Assembly: GCA_946480125.1 (NCBI GenBank)
Contig: CAMLIY010000233.1
Coordinates: forward strand, 1-5,235
Length of the DNA: 5,235 bases
Reading direction: 5' to 3'
From: an uncultured Asticcacaulis sp.
GTDB lineage: Bacteria; Pseudomonadota; Alphaproteobacteria; Caulobacterales; Caulobacteraceae
Shown here one piece after another: positions 1-5,235 of this stretch. How positions within the stretch are numbered: the first letter of the stretch is position 1; every line of letters begins with the position of its first letter. The translations under genes were made by a program, and so were the position numbers. The notes beneath the pieces were generated by a model. The model ran no database searches, was not told the origin of the DNA, and saw only the letters and a list, made by a program, of their open reading frames with translations.

Positions 1-663
1 CCTATCACCAATTGCCTGTATGCCGGCCTTAATCCCTGCACCAACAGCCGGGATCGCTGCCCCGACACCGCCGCCAATCAGAGCGTTGTTGATGATATCT
101 TTTGCATCCCCACCTCTGGCTGCCGTATCCGCTGCGCCGATTACTCCATTCGAGAGGCCAGACATTCCAATCCGACCTATGAGGCTCGGGCCTGTCATAC
201 CAAGCGCGCGCGCGCCGACTGACGTTGCACCCAAAGGAATCATGCTACCTACCGCGCCAGCGACTTGCCCCGCCGTATTGATATAGGGATGCGCTCTCTG
301 CGTCTCATCGGTAATAGCCTCTCCCTGCCTCAGGTTTGATCCATAGCTTTCCCCGTCGATCAATGATGCGATACCTGCGGACGCCTTCTGGAGCCCGCTT
401 TTTATATATGGCCCAAGGACTGGGACGCCTTCGGCAATACCCATTAGTCCGGTTCCAGCCGCCCCACTAGCGCCTTCAGCACCCATTGCTGCCTGTCCTT
501 CCTCAAAAGAAAGGTGGCGGCCAGCAGGTGCCTTTGAAACAGGGTCAGGCTGCGAAGCATTACTGCCAAACGTCTTACGCATGGCGTTTGCCATGACGTC
601 ATCAGGTGTTCCGTCAGGAAATTCAACAATTGACCCGTCGGGAGCTGAGATGCGAACCGGCAT
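1..663 (-). CDS. Gly/Ala-rich phage ejection-type protein, 3' partial
   Basis: The frame starts with ATG at 663 and runs without a stop through 221 codons to the left edge, so the C-terminus is missing. The N-terminus MPVRISAPDGSIVEFPDGTP, followed by DDVMANAMRKTFG, is a small module I recall at the start of many phage internal or ejection proteins. After a linker, residues 55-105 are Gly/Ala-rich (GAEGASGAAGTGLMGIAEGV). A segment YGSNLRQGEAITDETQRAHP (107-126) leads into AGQVAGAVGSMIPLGA (131-146) and then Gly-zipper-like stretches ending in ALIGGGVGAAIPAVGAGIKA (194-213). This order (charged Tyr...Arg...Pro helix, then GQVAG and repeated small-residue hydrophobic helices) is typical of proteins that enter the cell envelope during DNA ejection. 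A C-terminal enzymatic part such as a lytic transglycosylase could lie outside the window, but none is visible. Only a weak ribosome-binding site (GGGA, ten bases upstream) is present, so the start probably relies on coupling through TAATG. Confidence 0.65.
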   Translation of the reverse strand, partial: MPVRISAPDGSIVEFPDGTPDDVMANAMRKTFGSNASQPDPVSKAPAGRHLSFEEGQAAMGAEGASGAAGTGLMGIAEGVPVLGPYIKSGLQKASAGIASLIDGESYGSNLRQGEAITDETQRAHPYINTAGQVAGAVGSMIPLGATSVGARALGMTGPSLIGRIGMSGLSNGVIGAADTAARGGDAKDIINNALIGGGVGAAIPAVGAGIKAGIQAIGDR

Positions 664-1886
664 TATTCAATCATCCCTGTCTGTGGGTTATATTTGCGCA
701 CGCCCGCTGAGGATGTCATGATGCTCCCACCACGGCCACGCATCGCGGCATCGCCGGCCGCTTTAATTTCAGCTTCGAGCTGGTCGAGCTTAGTCTTAAG
801 GCTTTCCGGTGTGTCATATTTGGTTGGCATGTACCGTCTGGATTTCTCGTCTATTTCAACTTGGGTCATGCCGGCGCCAGAGAGAAGGCGTGACAGCACT
901 TCGACGCCTGACTGAAACTTGCGTTCTACGACGCCGGGTTCGCCTATCCCGAAATAAGCTTGTGTGCGGTCGATTGGGCCGGTAGCCGCCTCAAGGGACT
1001 CTGGCTTCCTAAGGAATGGCAAATCGTTTTTCAGGAAGTTGTCGCCCATGCCGACGCGCGCGGCAAGTTCGCCCGGAACTTGCGTAGCTGGCCCACCTGG
1101 AATAGGCTCGACGCCCAATTCCTGCTTATTGGGATCGAGCCAGCGGAAGCCGCTCGGCAGTTTTGCGCCAGTATCAATATTTACCTGATTCCGGCCTGCT
1201 TCCTTCATTTTGATCTGGTAATCCATAAACGAGCCAGTGAAGCCCTGATCTTGCGCAGCCTTATACTCCCGCTGATCGCTCGTCAGTTTTGCATTCGGGT
1301 CGCTGAAGTCTGCGATGACCTTATATGTCGTCGGGTCGATGAGGCGGCCACCAACCTCAATAGGTCTCTGTTTATCGCCGCCGATCATCTGCTTGAGATA
1401 TTCGTTCAGCGCCGGAGGGCTGCCTGCAAGCATCTTTGCCTGCTGTTCGTCCATGCCCTTGCCTTTGAGCCAGTTCACAGTCTCGTTGACATTTTTCCGT
1501 GTTCCCTTATTGGCCGCAACCAACTTGGCGCCCATGGCAATGCTCTCGGATGGGGTAGATCCCATAGCCCAGCCCGTGAACATATCGCCAAGCATCGCTT
1601 TGCGCTCATCGTTAAAGAACGGCTGATTTGTTTGCTGCGGCATCTGTGATTGAGCAGGAGTAGCTTGTGGAGCAGCAACGGCATCCGTCTGCATCGGATC
1701 AACTGGTGCTTGAGCAACGGGCGGAGCCGGACCGATGCTAACAGGTGGCGGAAGCTGCGGTGCCATCTGGGGCTGCTGGACAGCTGGGTTTGCAAGGAAA
1801 TTCTGGATGCCTTGCGCGCTCTGCTGCGGCTGCAAAAGGCGGTTTACCGCCGGGGCCGAGAACAGGTCCATGATGTTGAAAGCCAT
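663..1886 (-). CDS. Phage internal/ejection-type virion protein (hypothetical)
   Basis: No precise function is recognised for this 407-residue protein. Residues 19-90 form a low-complexity Pro/Gln/Ala-rich stretch (for example QQPQMAPQLPPPVSIGPAPP). A helical region with MFTGWAMGSTPSESIAMGAK follows at 102-121. Three segments seen in many phage virion proteins come next: PIEVGGRLIDPTTYKVIADF (175-194), REYKAAQDQGFTGSFMDYQ (206-224), and GFRWLDPNKQELG...PIPGGPA (246-267). The C-terminal part (about 325-380) is helical and charged, with LLSGAGMTQVEIDEKSRRYM, then a Pro-Thr-Lys and ESLKTKLDQLEAEIKAA, a likely coiled coil. Position between the S74 protein and the Gly/Ala-rich protein suggests a structural or DNA-ejection role. 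The start is well supported by GGAGG eight bases upstream. The TAA stop overlaps the next ATG by one base (TAATG). The role is inferred; a scaffold or assembly factor cannot be excluded. Confidence 0.65.
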   Translation of the reverse strand: MAFNIMDLFSAPAVNRLLQPQQSAQGIQNFLANPAVQQPQMAPQLPPPVSIGPAPPVAQAPVDPMQTDAVAAPQATPAQSQMPQQTNQPFFNDERKAMLGDMFTGWAMGSTPSESIAMGAKLVAANKGTRKNVNETVNWLKGKGMDEQQAKMLAGSPPALNEYLKQMIGGDKQRPIEVGGRLIDPTTYKVIADFSDPNAKLTSDQREYKAAQDQGFTGSFMDYQIKMKEAGRNQVNIDTGAKLPSGFRWLDPNKQELGVEPIPGGPATQVPGELAARVGMGDNFLKNDLPFLRKPESLEAATGPIDRTQAYFGIGEPGVVERKFQSGVEVLSRLLSGAGMTQVEIDEKSRRYMPTKYDTPESLKTKLDQLEAEIKAAGDAAMRGRGGSIMTSSAGVRKYNPQTGMIE

Positions 1887-2849
1887 TTATGCAGCCTCCA
1901 TTTCGAAGCCAAGTCGAGCGTAATCGACGGCGAAATAGCCATCCTGGATAATGACGGCCATCGGGTCGATGTCGATCACATCTTGCGCCATCACGCCACG
2001 ATAGCGCGCTGTGGAGCCGAGATACTGCCATTCGTAGATGACATGGCCGTTCTTGACGCCGACCGGGACAATTCCAGACTTGAGACGCGCGTCCGATTTT
2101 GTGAACAGAGAACCAAGTGCGCCAGCAGCCTGCAGGCCGTTAAACGGCTGTGTTGACGTCTGCGTGTTAGTACCATAGTTCCCGGCCGATCCGGCCGCAG
2201 CACTCTGGAGAAGCCCGAGACGCGTCCAAGGCTCCATGTCCTGAGACTGCCACTTGGTGAAATCGGCAGTGAGTTGTGCTTGCCTTGCCTGATCTTCAAG
2301 CTGACCCGCATTGACTACGGCCTGATTGGCCCCGATCTGGCCTTGAAGCTGCCCAGCGTTTGAAGAGTCAATCTGACCATTGGCGGCGAGCATATTCTGA
2401 CTGTCGCGGCTAAACTGATCTGCAAGAGCCGTGCTGCGAATATTGCCAAGCTGCGTCGTCAGGGCATTCGTGTTTGCCCCGGAGCCATAGCGGCCGGCGC
2501 CCGAAAACTGGCTCATGACAGATGCCGCGGTATTATCAAGCTGGCCCTGAAGGGCCTCATTGAAATACGGGTTCCCCTCTTTCAGGTACTTGCCGGAGGC
2601 CATATCCGAAAGGTTGGAGGCGGCGGCGGTCGGGTTCGTCAGGTAGTTGGCGTTCGCAGCAGTCCGTATGCCAGAAATGCCCGCGTTGGTGGTCCCGCCC
2701 AGCCCTGCGACCGTCTGGCCCTGATATACGTTACCGCCAGCGCCGGAATCGTAAATCTTCTGTGCTTCCTGCGCTGATTGCTTGAATAGCGGCTCAGACC
2801 ATGCCGGGGGCTTGTTCTCGGTTGTCTGCTTGGAGGACTTGCTACCCAT
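1887..2849 (-). CDS. Virion protein with C-terminal Peptidase S74-type chaperone motif
   Basis: The 320-residue product is probably a particle protein made with a self-assembly module at its end. Residues 1-250 are rich in Ala, Gly, Gln, Ser and Asn. They contain the phage-type motif SGAGRYGSGAN (116-126) and a helical, Gln-rich stretch (about 155-195) in which AGQL recurs after 16 residues. No fibre-like beta-helix or collagen-like repeat is evident. From residue 251, the sequence KSDARLKSGI, then VIYEWQYLG, RGVMAQDVIDIDP and GYFAVDYARL, fits the Peptidase S74 / intramolecular chaperone family. Ser252 and Lys257 have the five-residue spacing of the known catalytic dyad, where cleavage occurs just before the Ser. 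The start is supported by an AAGGA Shine-Dalgarno eight bases upstream. Similar proteins are often called 'tail fiber domain-containing', but the body looks more like an internal or ejection protein. It overlaps the previous gene by eight bases. Confidence 0.72.
   Translation of the reverse strand: MGSKSSKQTTENKPPAWSEPLFKQSAQEAQKIYDSGAGGNVYQGQTVAGLGGTTNAGISGIRTAANANYLTNPTAAASNLSDMASGKYLKEGNPYFNEALQGQLDNTAASVMSQFSGAGRYGSGANTNALTTQLGNIRSTALADQFSRDSQNMLAANGQIDSSNAGQLQGQIGANQAVVNAGQLEDQARQAQLTADFTKWQSQDMEPWTRLGLLQSAAAGSAGNYGTNTQTSTQPFNGLQAAGALGSLFTKSDARLKSGIVPVGVKNGHVIYEWQYLGSTARYRGVMAQDVIDIDPMAVIIQDGYFAVDYARLGFEMEAA
1890..2096 (-). other. Peptidase S74-like domain (residues 252-320 of the 320-aa virion protein)
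   Basis: The 69-residue tail of the protein matches the compact S74 pattern: Ser-Asp-x-Arg-Leu-Lys at the start, a Tyr-x-Trp/Phe-x-Tyr strand, the Gly-Val-Met-Ala-Gln-Asp/Glu-Val box, and the closing Gly-Tyr-x-x-Val-Asp-Tyr. In characterised members this domain trimerises, helps the preceding part to fold, and then cuts itself off before the Ser. Here the presumed nucleophile is Ser252 (codon 2096-2094) and the Lys is Lys257 (codon 2081-2079). Whether it cleaves in this protein is not shown by the sequence. Confidence 0.7.
1895..1899 (-). promoter_or_regulatory. Ribosome binding site (GGAGG) for the 407-aa protein
   Basis: On the minus strand the text reads ATGGAGGCTGCATAAATG. GGAGG is eight bases before the ATG at 1886. 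It lies inside the last codons of the preceding gene (Met-Glu-Ala-Ala-stop). This is the strongest Shine-Dalgarno in the window and fixes the start directly after the TAA. Confidence 0.8.
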
Positions 2850-3279
2850 TCGTCAGATCCTTGCTGTACAGAACAAGCTTCGGCTTGTATCCGGCTTTTG
2901 CCAACGGCTTGCGCCAACCCTCGCGCCCTAACGGCGTCAGTTCGTGGGCACCGATTTCACGCGCCCATTTCTCAATCGCCTCTATGAGCGGGACGAGATC
3001 AATTCCACCTTCGCCGGCCAGTTCGCTCAACATTACGATTTTGCGGCCAGTCTCTTCGTTGACCTTGATTTCGCTGGTAACAAATGCTTTGAAATCCTCG
3101 CCGTCGAGGATGAGCCAGAGCTGGTTTTTGCCGCTGATAACGTCATCAGCCAGCCCACTCAGTGTAAGCTCGTCAGGAAAGCGCTCCACAAGCTTCTTCA
3201 TCGCTGCGGTGACTTCTCGGCCATATCTGGCGACACGCTCAAACGGCCAGTCTGTTGTAAGGTGGATAGAAAGGCTCAT
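2842..3279 (-). CDS. GNAT-like (acetyltransferase-fold) phage protein
   Basis: This small 145-residue protein lies between the nozzle-like and S74-domain genes. Its secondary-structure order suggests a GNAT fold. An N-terminal helical part (about 12-50) is followed by strand LWLILDG (54-60), strand FKAFVTSEI (63-71), strand KIVMLSEL (80-87), a Gly-rich turn AGEGG (88-92), helix LVPLIEAIEKWAREIG (95-110), and a final stretch with GWRKPLAKAGYKP and strand KLVLYSKDL (121-142). The 'helix, Gly-Trp/Phe, Gly-Tyr' ending is typical of GNAT proteins. The acetyl-CoA loop is only weakly matched, so catalysis is uncertain. T7-like phages carry a small GNAT-like virion protein (gp13) among their internal-protein genes, so a structural or assembly role is as plausible as an enzymatic one. 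The ATG overlaps the upstream TGA (ATGA), and the gene's TAG lies inside the next gene's first codons. Confidence 0.6.
   Translation of the reverse strand: MSLSIHLTTDWPFERVARYGREVTAAMKKLVERFPDELTLSGLADDVISGKNQLWLILDGEDFKAFVTSEIKVNEETGRKIVMLSELAGEGGIDLVPLIEAIEKWAREIGAHELTPLGREGWRKPLAKAGYKPKLVLYSKDLTNG
2858..2862 (-). promoter_or_regulatory. Ribosome binding site (AAGGA) for the S74-domain protein
   Basis: On the minus strand the text reads AAGGATCTGACGAATGGG. AAGGA is eight bases before the ATG at 2849 and lies inside the end of the GNAT-like gene. It supports this start even though the start overlaps the upstream gene by eight bases. Confidence 0.7.
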
Positions 3280-4733
3280 CGAGACCCCGCCGGCGTCGTC
3301 GGGATATCAATCCCCTTGAAATTCCGCCACATCACCCCGGCTGGAATGCGTGCCTTGAAACGCATGAACCGGGCGCGGGCACGCTTTTTCACGATCCCTG
3401 TATTCGAGGATGGGACTTGCTCAGGCAGCCACACAACATTGTCGCTGCGGCGCATGCGAACGCCAATCGAAACGAATACGTTGTTTGTATCCACGACAGG
3501 CGTGCTTTCTACCGCTCGCGTCACCTGCCCTGCCGTGTCGCCCATTTCCTGCGTTGTAATCGTGGCCTCAAGATTTGAGCCGGAAAACGCTCCGATCTTC
3601 CAGTCGGAGGTAAAGCTCCCAAGAACAGGGGCGCCGCCGTCCCACACCTTGCTGTCAAGCGAAAATGGCAATGCATCAAGACTGGAGCTGACAGAGTCGA
3701 GGCCGTCGAGGGTGTAACCTGAAGTCGCGAACGGAAAAATGCCAATGACGTTGATAGAGATCATCGTCCAGCGCTGGAGCTGCCAGTCGTAGACGTACAT
3801 TTCCTCGTATCGGTTGTCATCGTTCGTATCGACAGCCCAATAAACGCGGCTGTAGAAAGGATCGATGGCGCCCATGATCTTTGAGGTTCCATAGACTGAA
3901 ACCTTGCCAAATACGGTTCTGTCCACCTTCTCAAACCCGATGGGAGAAACAGAGCCATCCGCAGCACACTGGAAGAAACCACCAGCGTCAGCGAAGAACG
4001 CAAACGATCCACGCGTGGCAACGGAAAGAGGGGACTTTGCGCCTCGCTGCTCCTGAACCTTTTGAAAGGTGAAAATTTCAGCAGACCCCGGCACGAATGT
4101 TGCCCGCTGGATCGCGCTTTCAAGAAATACAATCGGGTTGGTGACGTCGGTGGAGCCTGTTACCCTGCCGCCGTCTGGGAAGTCCTGATAGTCGCTGTTG
4201 TTTGAACCAGGCGTCCAGAATTCGCAGTTGTTCAGGCCAGACCATTGCACGCGATTCTGGTTGCTGGTCAGGTCGAGAAGAGCAACGAAATCACCCCAGA
4301 TGGCAATGCGGCCGGCACGAGGAGGAGACCCGCCGAGATTGCGAAACAATACGTCAGTGCCGATCTGGTATACCTGCGGATCGTCGTTCTGGTTGACGGC
4401 AATAACGAAATTGCCGAACGCTTTGATGTGCCATGGAACGTCAACCGTAGCGCTGTACACGGTCGCAGCCTTTGATATATCGGTCCATGTCAGGTTTGTG
4501 TTGTTGAGAAGGTAAAGCTTCGTCGGCGTTCCGGCGAAGAAGCGGATAGATCCGTCAAGGCTGCGGACCGAAAGCCATCCGATCGGCTGCTCACCCAGAG
4601 CAGAAGTCAGCGCGGCGAGTGCCGGGGCCGGGATATAGCCACCACTCGCGCAGAGGACATTCTGGATCGCGTTGCTAAATGACGTGTTCAGGTCGGCCAC
4701 ATCGGGCGCATATTCTGCAGCTGGGATCAACAT
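3276..4733 (-). CDS. Phage tail nozzle / stabilization-like protein (beta-propeller-like)
   Basis: This is likely the structural protein that closes the tail channel below the adaptor, comparable in role to P22 gp10 or podoviral nozzle proteins. The 485-residue product begins MLIPAAEYAPDVADLN. It then alternates short beta strands and Gly/Asp/Asn turns, as in a propeller-like fold: DGSIRFFAGTPTKLYLLNNT (61-80), LGGSPPRAGRIAIWGDFVAL (133-152), RVQWSGLNN then FWTPGSNNSDYQDFPDGG (161-189), and SRVYWAVDTNDD (295-306). The repeated aromatic and 'VQWSGL/SDYQDFPDGG' features match proteins I recall from alphaproteobacterial phages, usually annotated as hypothetical or tail proteins. The C-terminal part (about 380-475) is basic and beta-rich. 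I chose the ATG at 4733 because it couples to the upstream TGA and gives the expected N-terminus; an in-frame GTG at 4742 would add only three residues. No signal peptide or membrane segment is seen. The stop overlaps the next start as ATGA. Confidence 0.75.
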   Translation of the reverse strand: MLIPAAEYAPDVADLNTSFSNAIQNVLCASGGYIPAPALAALTSALGEQPIGWLSVRSLDGSIRFFAGTPTKLYLLNNTNLTWTDISKAATVYSATVDVPWHIKAFGNFVIAVNQNDDPQVYQIGTDVLFRNLGGSPPRAGRIAIWGDFVALLDLTSNQNRVQWSGLNNCEFWTPGSNNSDYQDFPDGGRVTGSTDVTNPIVFLESAIQRATFVPGSAEIFTFQKVQEQRGAKSPLSVATRGSFAFFADAGGFFQCAADGSVSPIGFEKVDRTVFGKVSVYGTSKIMGAIDPFYSRVYWAVDTNDDNRYEEMYVYDWQLQRWTMISINVIGIFPFATSGYTLDGLDSVSSSLDALPFSLDSKVWDGGAPVLGSFTSDWKIGAFSGSNLEATITTQEMGDTAGQVTRAVESTPVVDTNNVFVSIGVRMRRSDNVVWLPEQVPSSNTGIVKKRARARFMRFKARIPAGVMWRNFKGIDIPTTPAGSR

Positions 4734-5235
4734 CAGAAGCACGTCGCCTGAACGTAGCCGGTCGCATTACGGCTGGTGGTTTCGCTCTTCAGGGACATTT
4801 CCTGATCGTTGTAATCATTCAGCGCTTCAGCGGCCAAAGCTGCATCCTTGATCGTGTTTTTGTAGACGAGATATTTCGCCCTTGCCTTGATCATGTCGTA
4901 GGCCTCATTCAGCCATGCATTTTCGTCTGTGTCGTTGACCAGAGGCGCAAGGCGATACGGCCCAACCTGAAGGCGGATCGTGTAAACAGCATCATTGGGA
5001 ATTGGGTAAAGCCGAATGCGCTGCCCGAAATAAACATAGGCATACGGCTCGCCACGAGATGCAGAGTTATCGGCTAGAAGTTCCAGCTCTTGCGGAGTGG
5101 ATTCACTTAAGACCGAACGAGATCCTGATGCGTCCTCGCTCCATACCCCCGCGAGATGAACCAGCGTCGGAATATTCGCGTTGTCAGCAGACGTATACCA
5201 CTCGCGACCGTTCACCGTCGGGAATGTGATGTCGC
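4733..5235 (-). CDS. Phage head-tail adaptor protein, 5' partial
   Basis: This probably encodes the adaptor that docks on the portal ring and joins it to the tail nozzle in short-tailed phages. The frame stays open to the right edge, giving 166 visible codons, so the true start lies beyond the window. The first internal start-like codon, a GTG at 5215-5213, is preceded by six more in-frame sense codons (D-I-T-F-P-T), so I do not take it as the start. The central segment RIRLYPIPNDAVYTIRLQV, followed by a Pro-Leu-x-Asn-Asp-Thr-Asp turn and a Trp-Leu, resembles the beta sandwich of podoviral adaptors (SU10/P22 gp4 type). A long C-terminal helix rich in Ala, Lys and Tyr, including MIKARAKYLVYKNTIKDAA, matches the helical bundle that packs on the portal. 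The TGA stop shares one base with the next start (TGATG). The family assignment comes from recalled pattern and position next to the nozzle-like gene; a different small connector protein is possible. Confidence 0.7.
   Translation of the reverse strand, partial: DITFPTVNGREWYTSADNANIPTLVHLAGVWSEDASGSRSVLSESTPQELELLADNSASRGEPYAYVYFGQRIRLYPIPNDAVYTIRLQVGPYRLAPLVNDTDENAWLNEAYDMIKARAKYLVYKNTIKDAALAAEALNDYNDQEMSLKSETTSRNATGYVQATCF

Larger units (their letters stand above)
1..5235 (-). other. Single phage late operon segment (six overlapping or abutting genes)
   Basis: All real genes are co-directional and every junction is either an overlap or zero-spaced: TGATG at 4735-4731, ATGA at 3279-3276, an eight-base overlap at 2849-2842, TAAATG at 1889-1884 and TAATG at 665-661. 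No intergenic base remains, and I see no internal promoter or hairpin-plus-T-run terminator. The block therefore reads as part of one late morphogenesis transcript whose promoter lies beyond the right edge and whose end lies beyond the left edge. Confidence 0.75.

Noticed and set aside
203..213. Alternating gc run (gcgcgcgcgcg)
   Set aside because: It is only about 11 bases, falls in Gly-Ala-Arg-Ala codons of the leftmost gene, and needs no separate explanation.
20..286. + strand frame rich in Pro and Ala
   Set aside because: It is the antisense of the Gly/Ala-rich segments of the leftmost gene; the composition is explained by that.
444..629. Short minus-strand frame of 61 codons inside the leftmost gene
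   Set aside because: It is out of frame with the open 221-codon frame that starts at 663, and its sequence has no phage-protein character.
960..2156. Long + strand open frames, 960-1649 and 1650-2156, lying in the same frame and separated by one TGA
   Set aside because: Both begin with TTG, they lie opposite the well-supported minus-strand genes, and their products (rich in Arg, Leu, Cys and His) show no domain pattern. They are codon-bias shadows.
2944..3717. + strand open frame of 257 codons
   Set aside because: It lies opposite the GNAT-like and nozzle-like genes, crosses their junction, has no recognisable motif and no coherent operon partner on that strand.
4733..5215. Treating the adaptor gene as complete from the GTG at 5215
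   Set aside because: The frame remains open upstream to the edge, and the residues before the GTG (D-I-T-F-P-T) fit the domain, so the gene is more likely cut by the window border.
1..5235. CRISPR array, tRNA, attachment site, insertion sequence, defence gene or diversity-generating element
   Set aside because: No regularly spaced repeats, cloverleaf-like segment, terminal inverted repeats, reverse transcriptase or template/variable repeat pair could be seen on either strand.

Overview
This window is a block of bacteriophage (or prophage) virion genes. All six genes are on the minus strand, so they read from the right edge (about 5235) to the left edge (1). No host housekeeping gene, tRNA, integrase or insertion sequence is visible, so a free phage and an integrated prophage cannot be told apart. 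The gene types and order resemble short-tailed phages (podovirus-like). The moderately high G+C (mid-50s % by eye, not counted) and the protein style resemble phages of Alphaproteobacteria, particularly Rhizobiales. That host assignment is an inference from recalled family resemblance, not from a search.

Layout in transcription order: (1) 5235-4733, the C-terminal part of a head-to-tail adaptor protein, whose start lies outside the window; (2) 4733-3276, a beta-rich tail nozzle/hub or 'stabilization' protein; (3) 3279-2842, a small GNAT-like (acetyltransferase-fold) protein; (4) 2849-1887, an Ala/Gln/Gly-rich virion protein with a C-terminal Peptidase S74-type intramolecular chaperone motif; (5) 1886-663, a protein with a Pro/Gln-rich N-terminus, probably an internal/ejection protein; (6) 663-1, the N-terminal 221 residues of a long Gly/Ala-rich protein, probably an ejection protein, whose end lies outside the window.

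The genes are packed with no untranslated bases between them. The junctions, in order, are TGATG, ATGA, an 8-base overlap, TAAATG and TAATG. This points to one polycistronic late transcript with translational coupling. Clear Shine-Dalgarno sequences precede genes 4 and 5 and lie inside the preceding coding sequences. No promoter or terminator is visible, so both are expected outside the window.

Together the genes look like the tail-completion and DNA-ejection part of a morphogenesis operon. The adaptor and nozzle would close the portal vertex. The three downstream low-complexity proteins are good candidates for the set carried in the particle and released into the cell envelope during infection. 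The least ordinary points are the S74 module on a protein that does not look like a fibre, and the GNAT-like protein embedded among structural genes. I see no wholly new type of system here.
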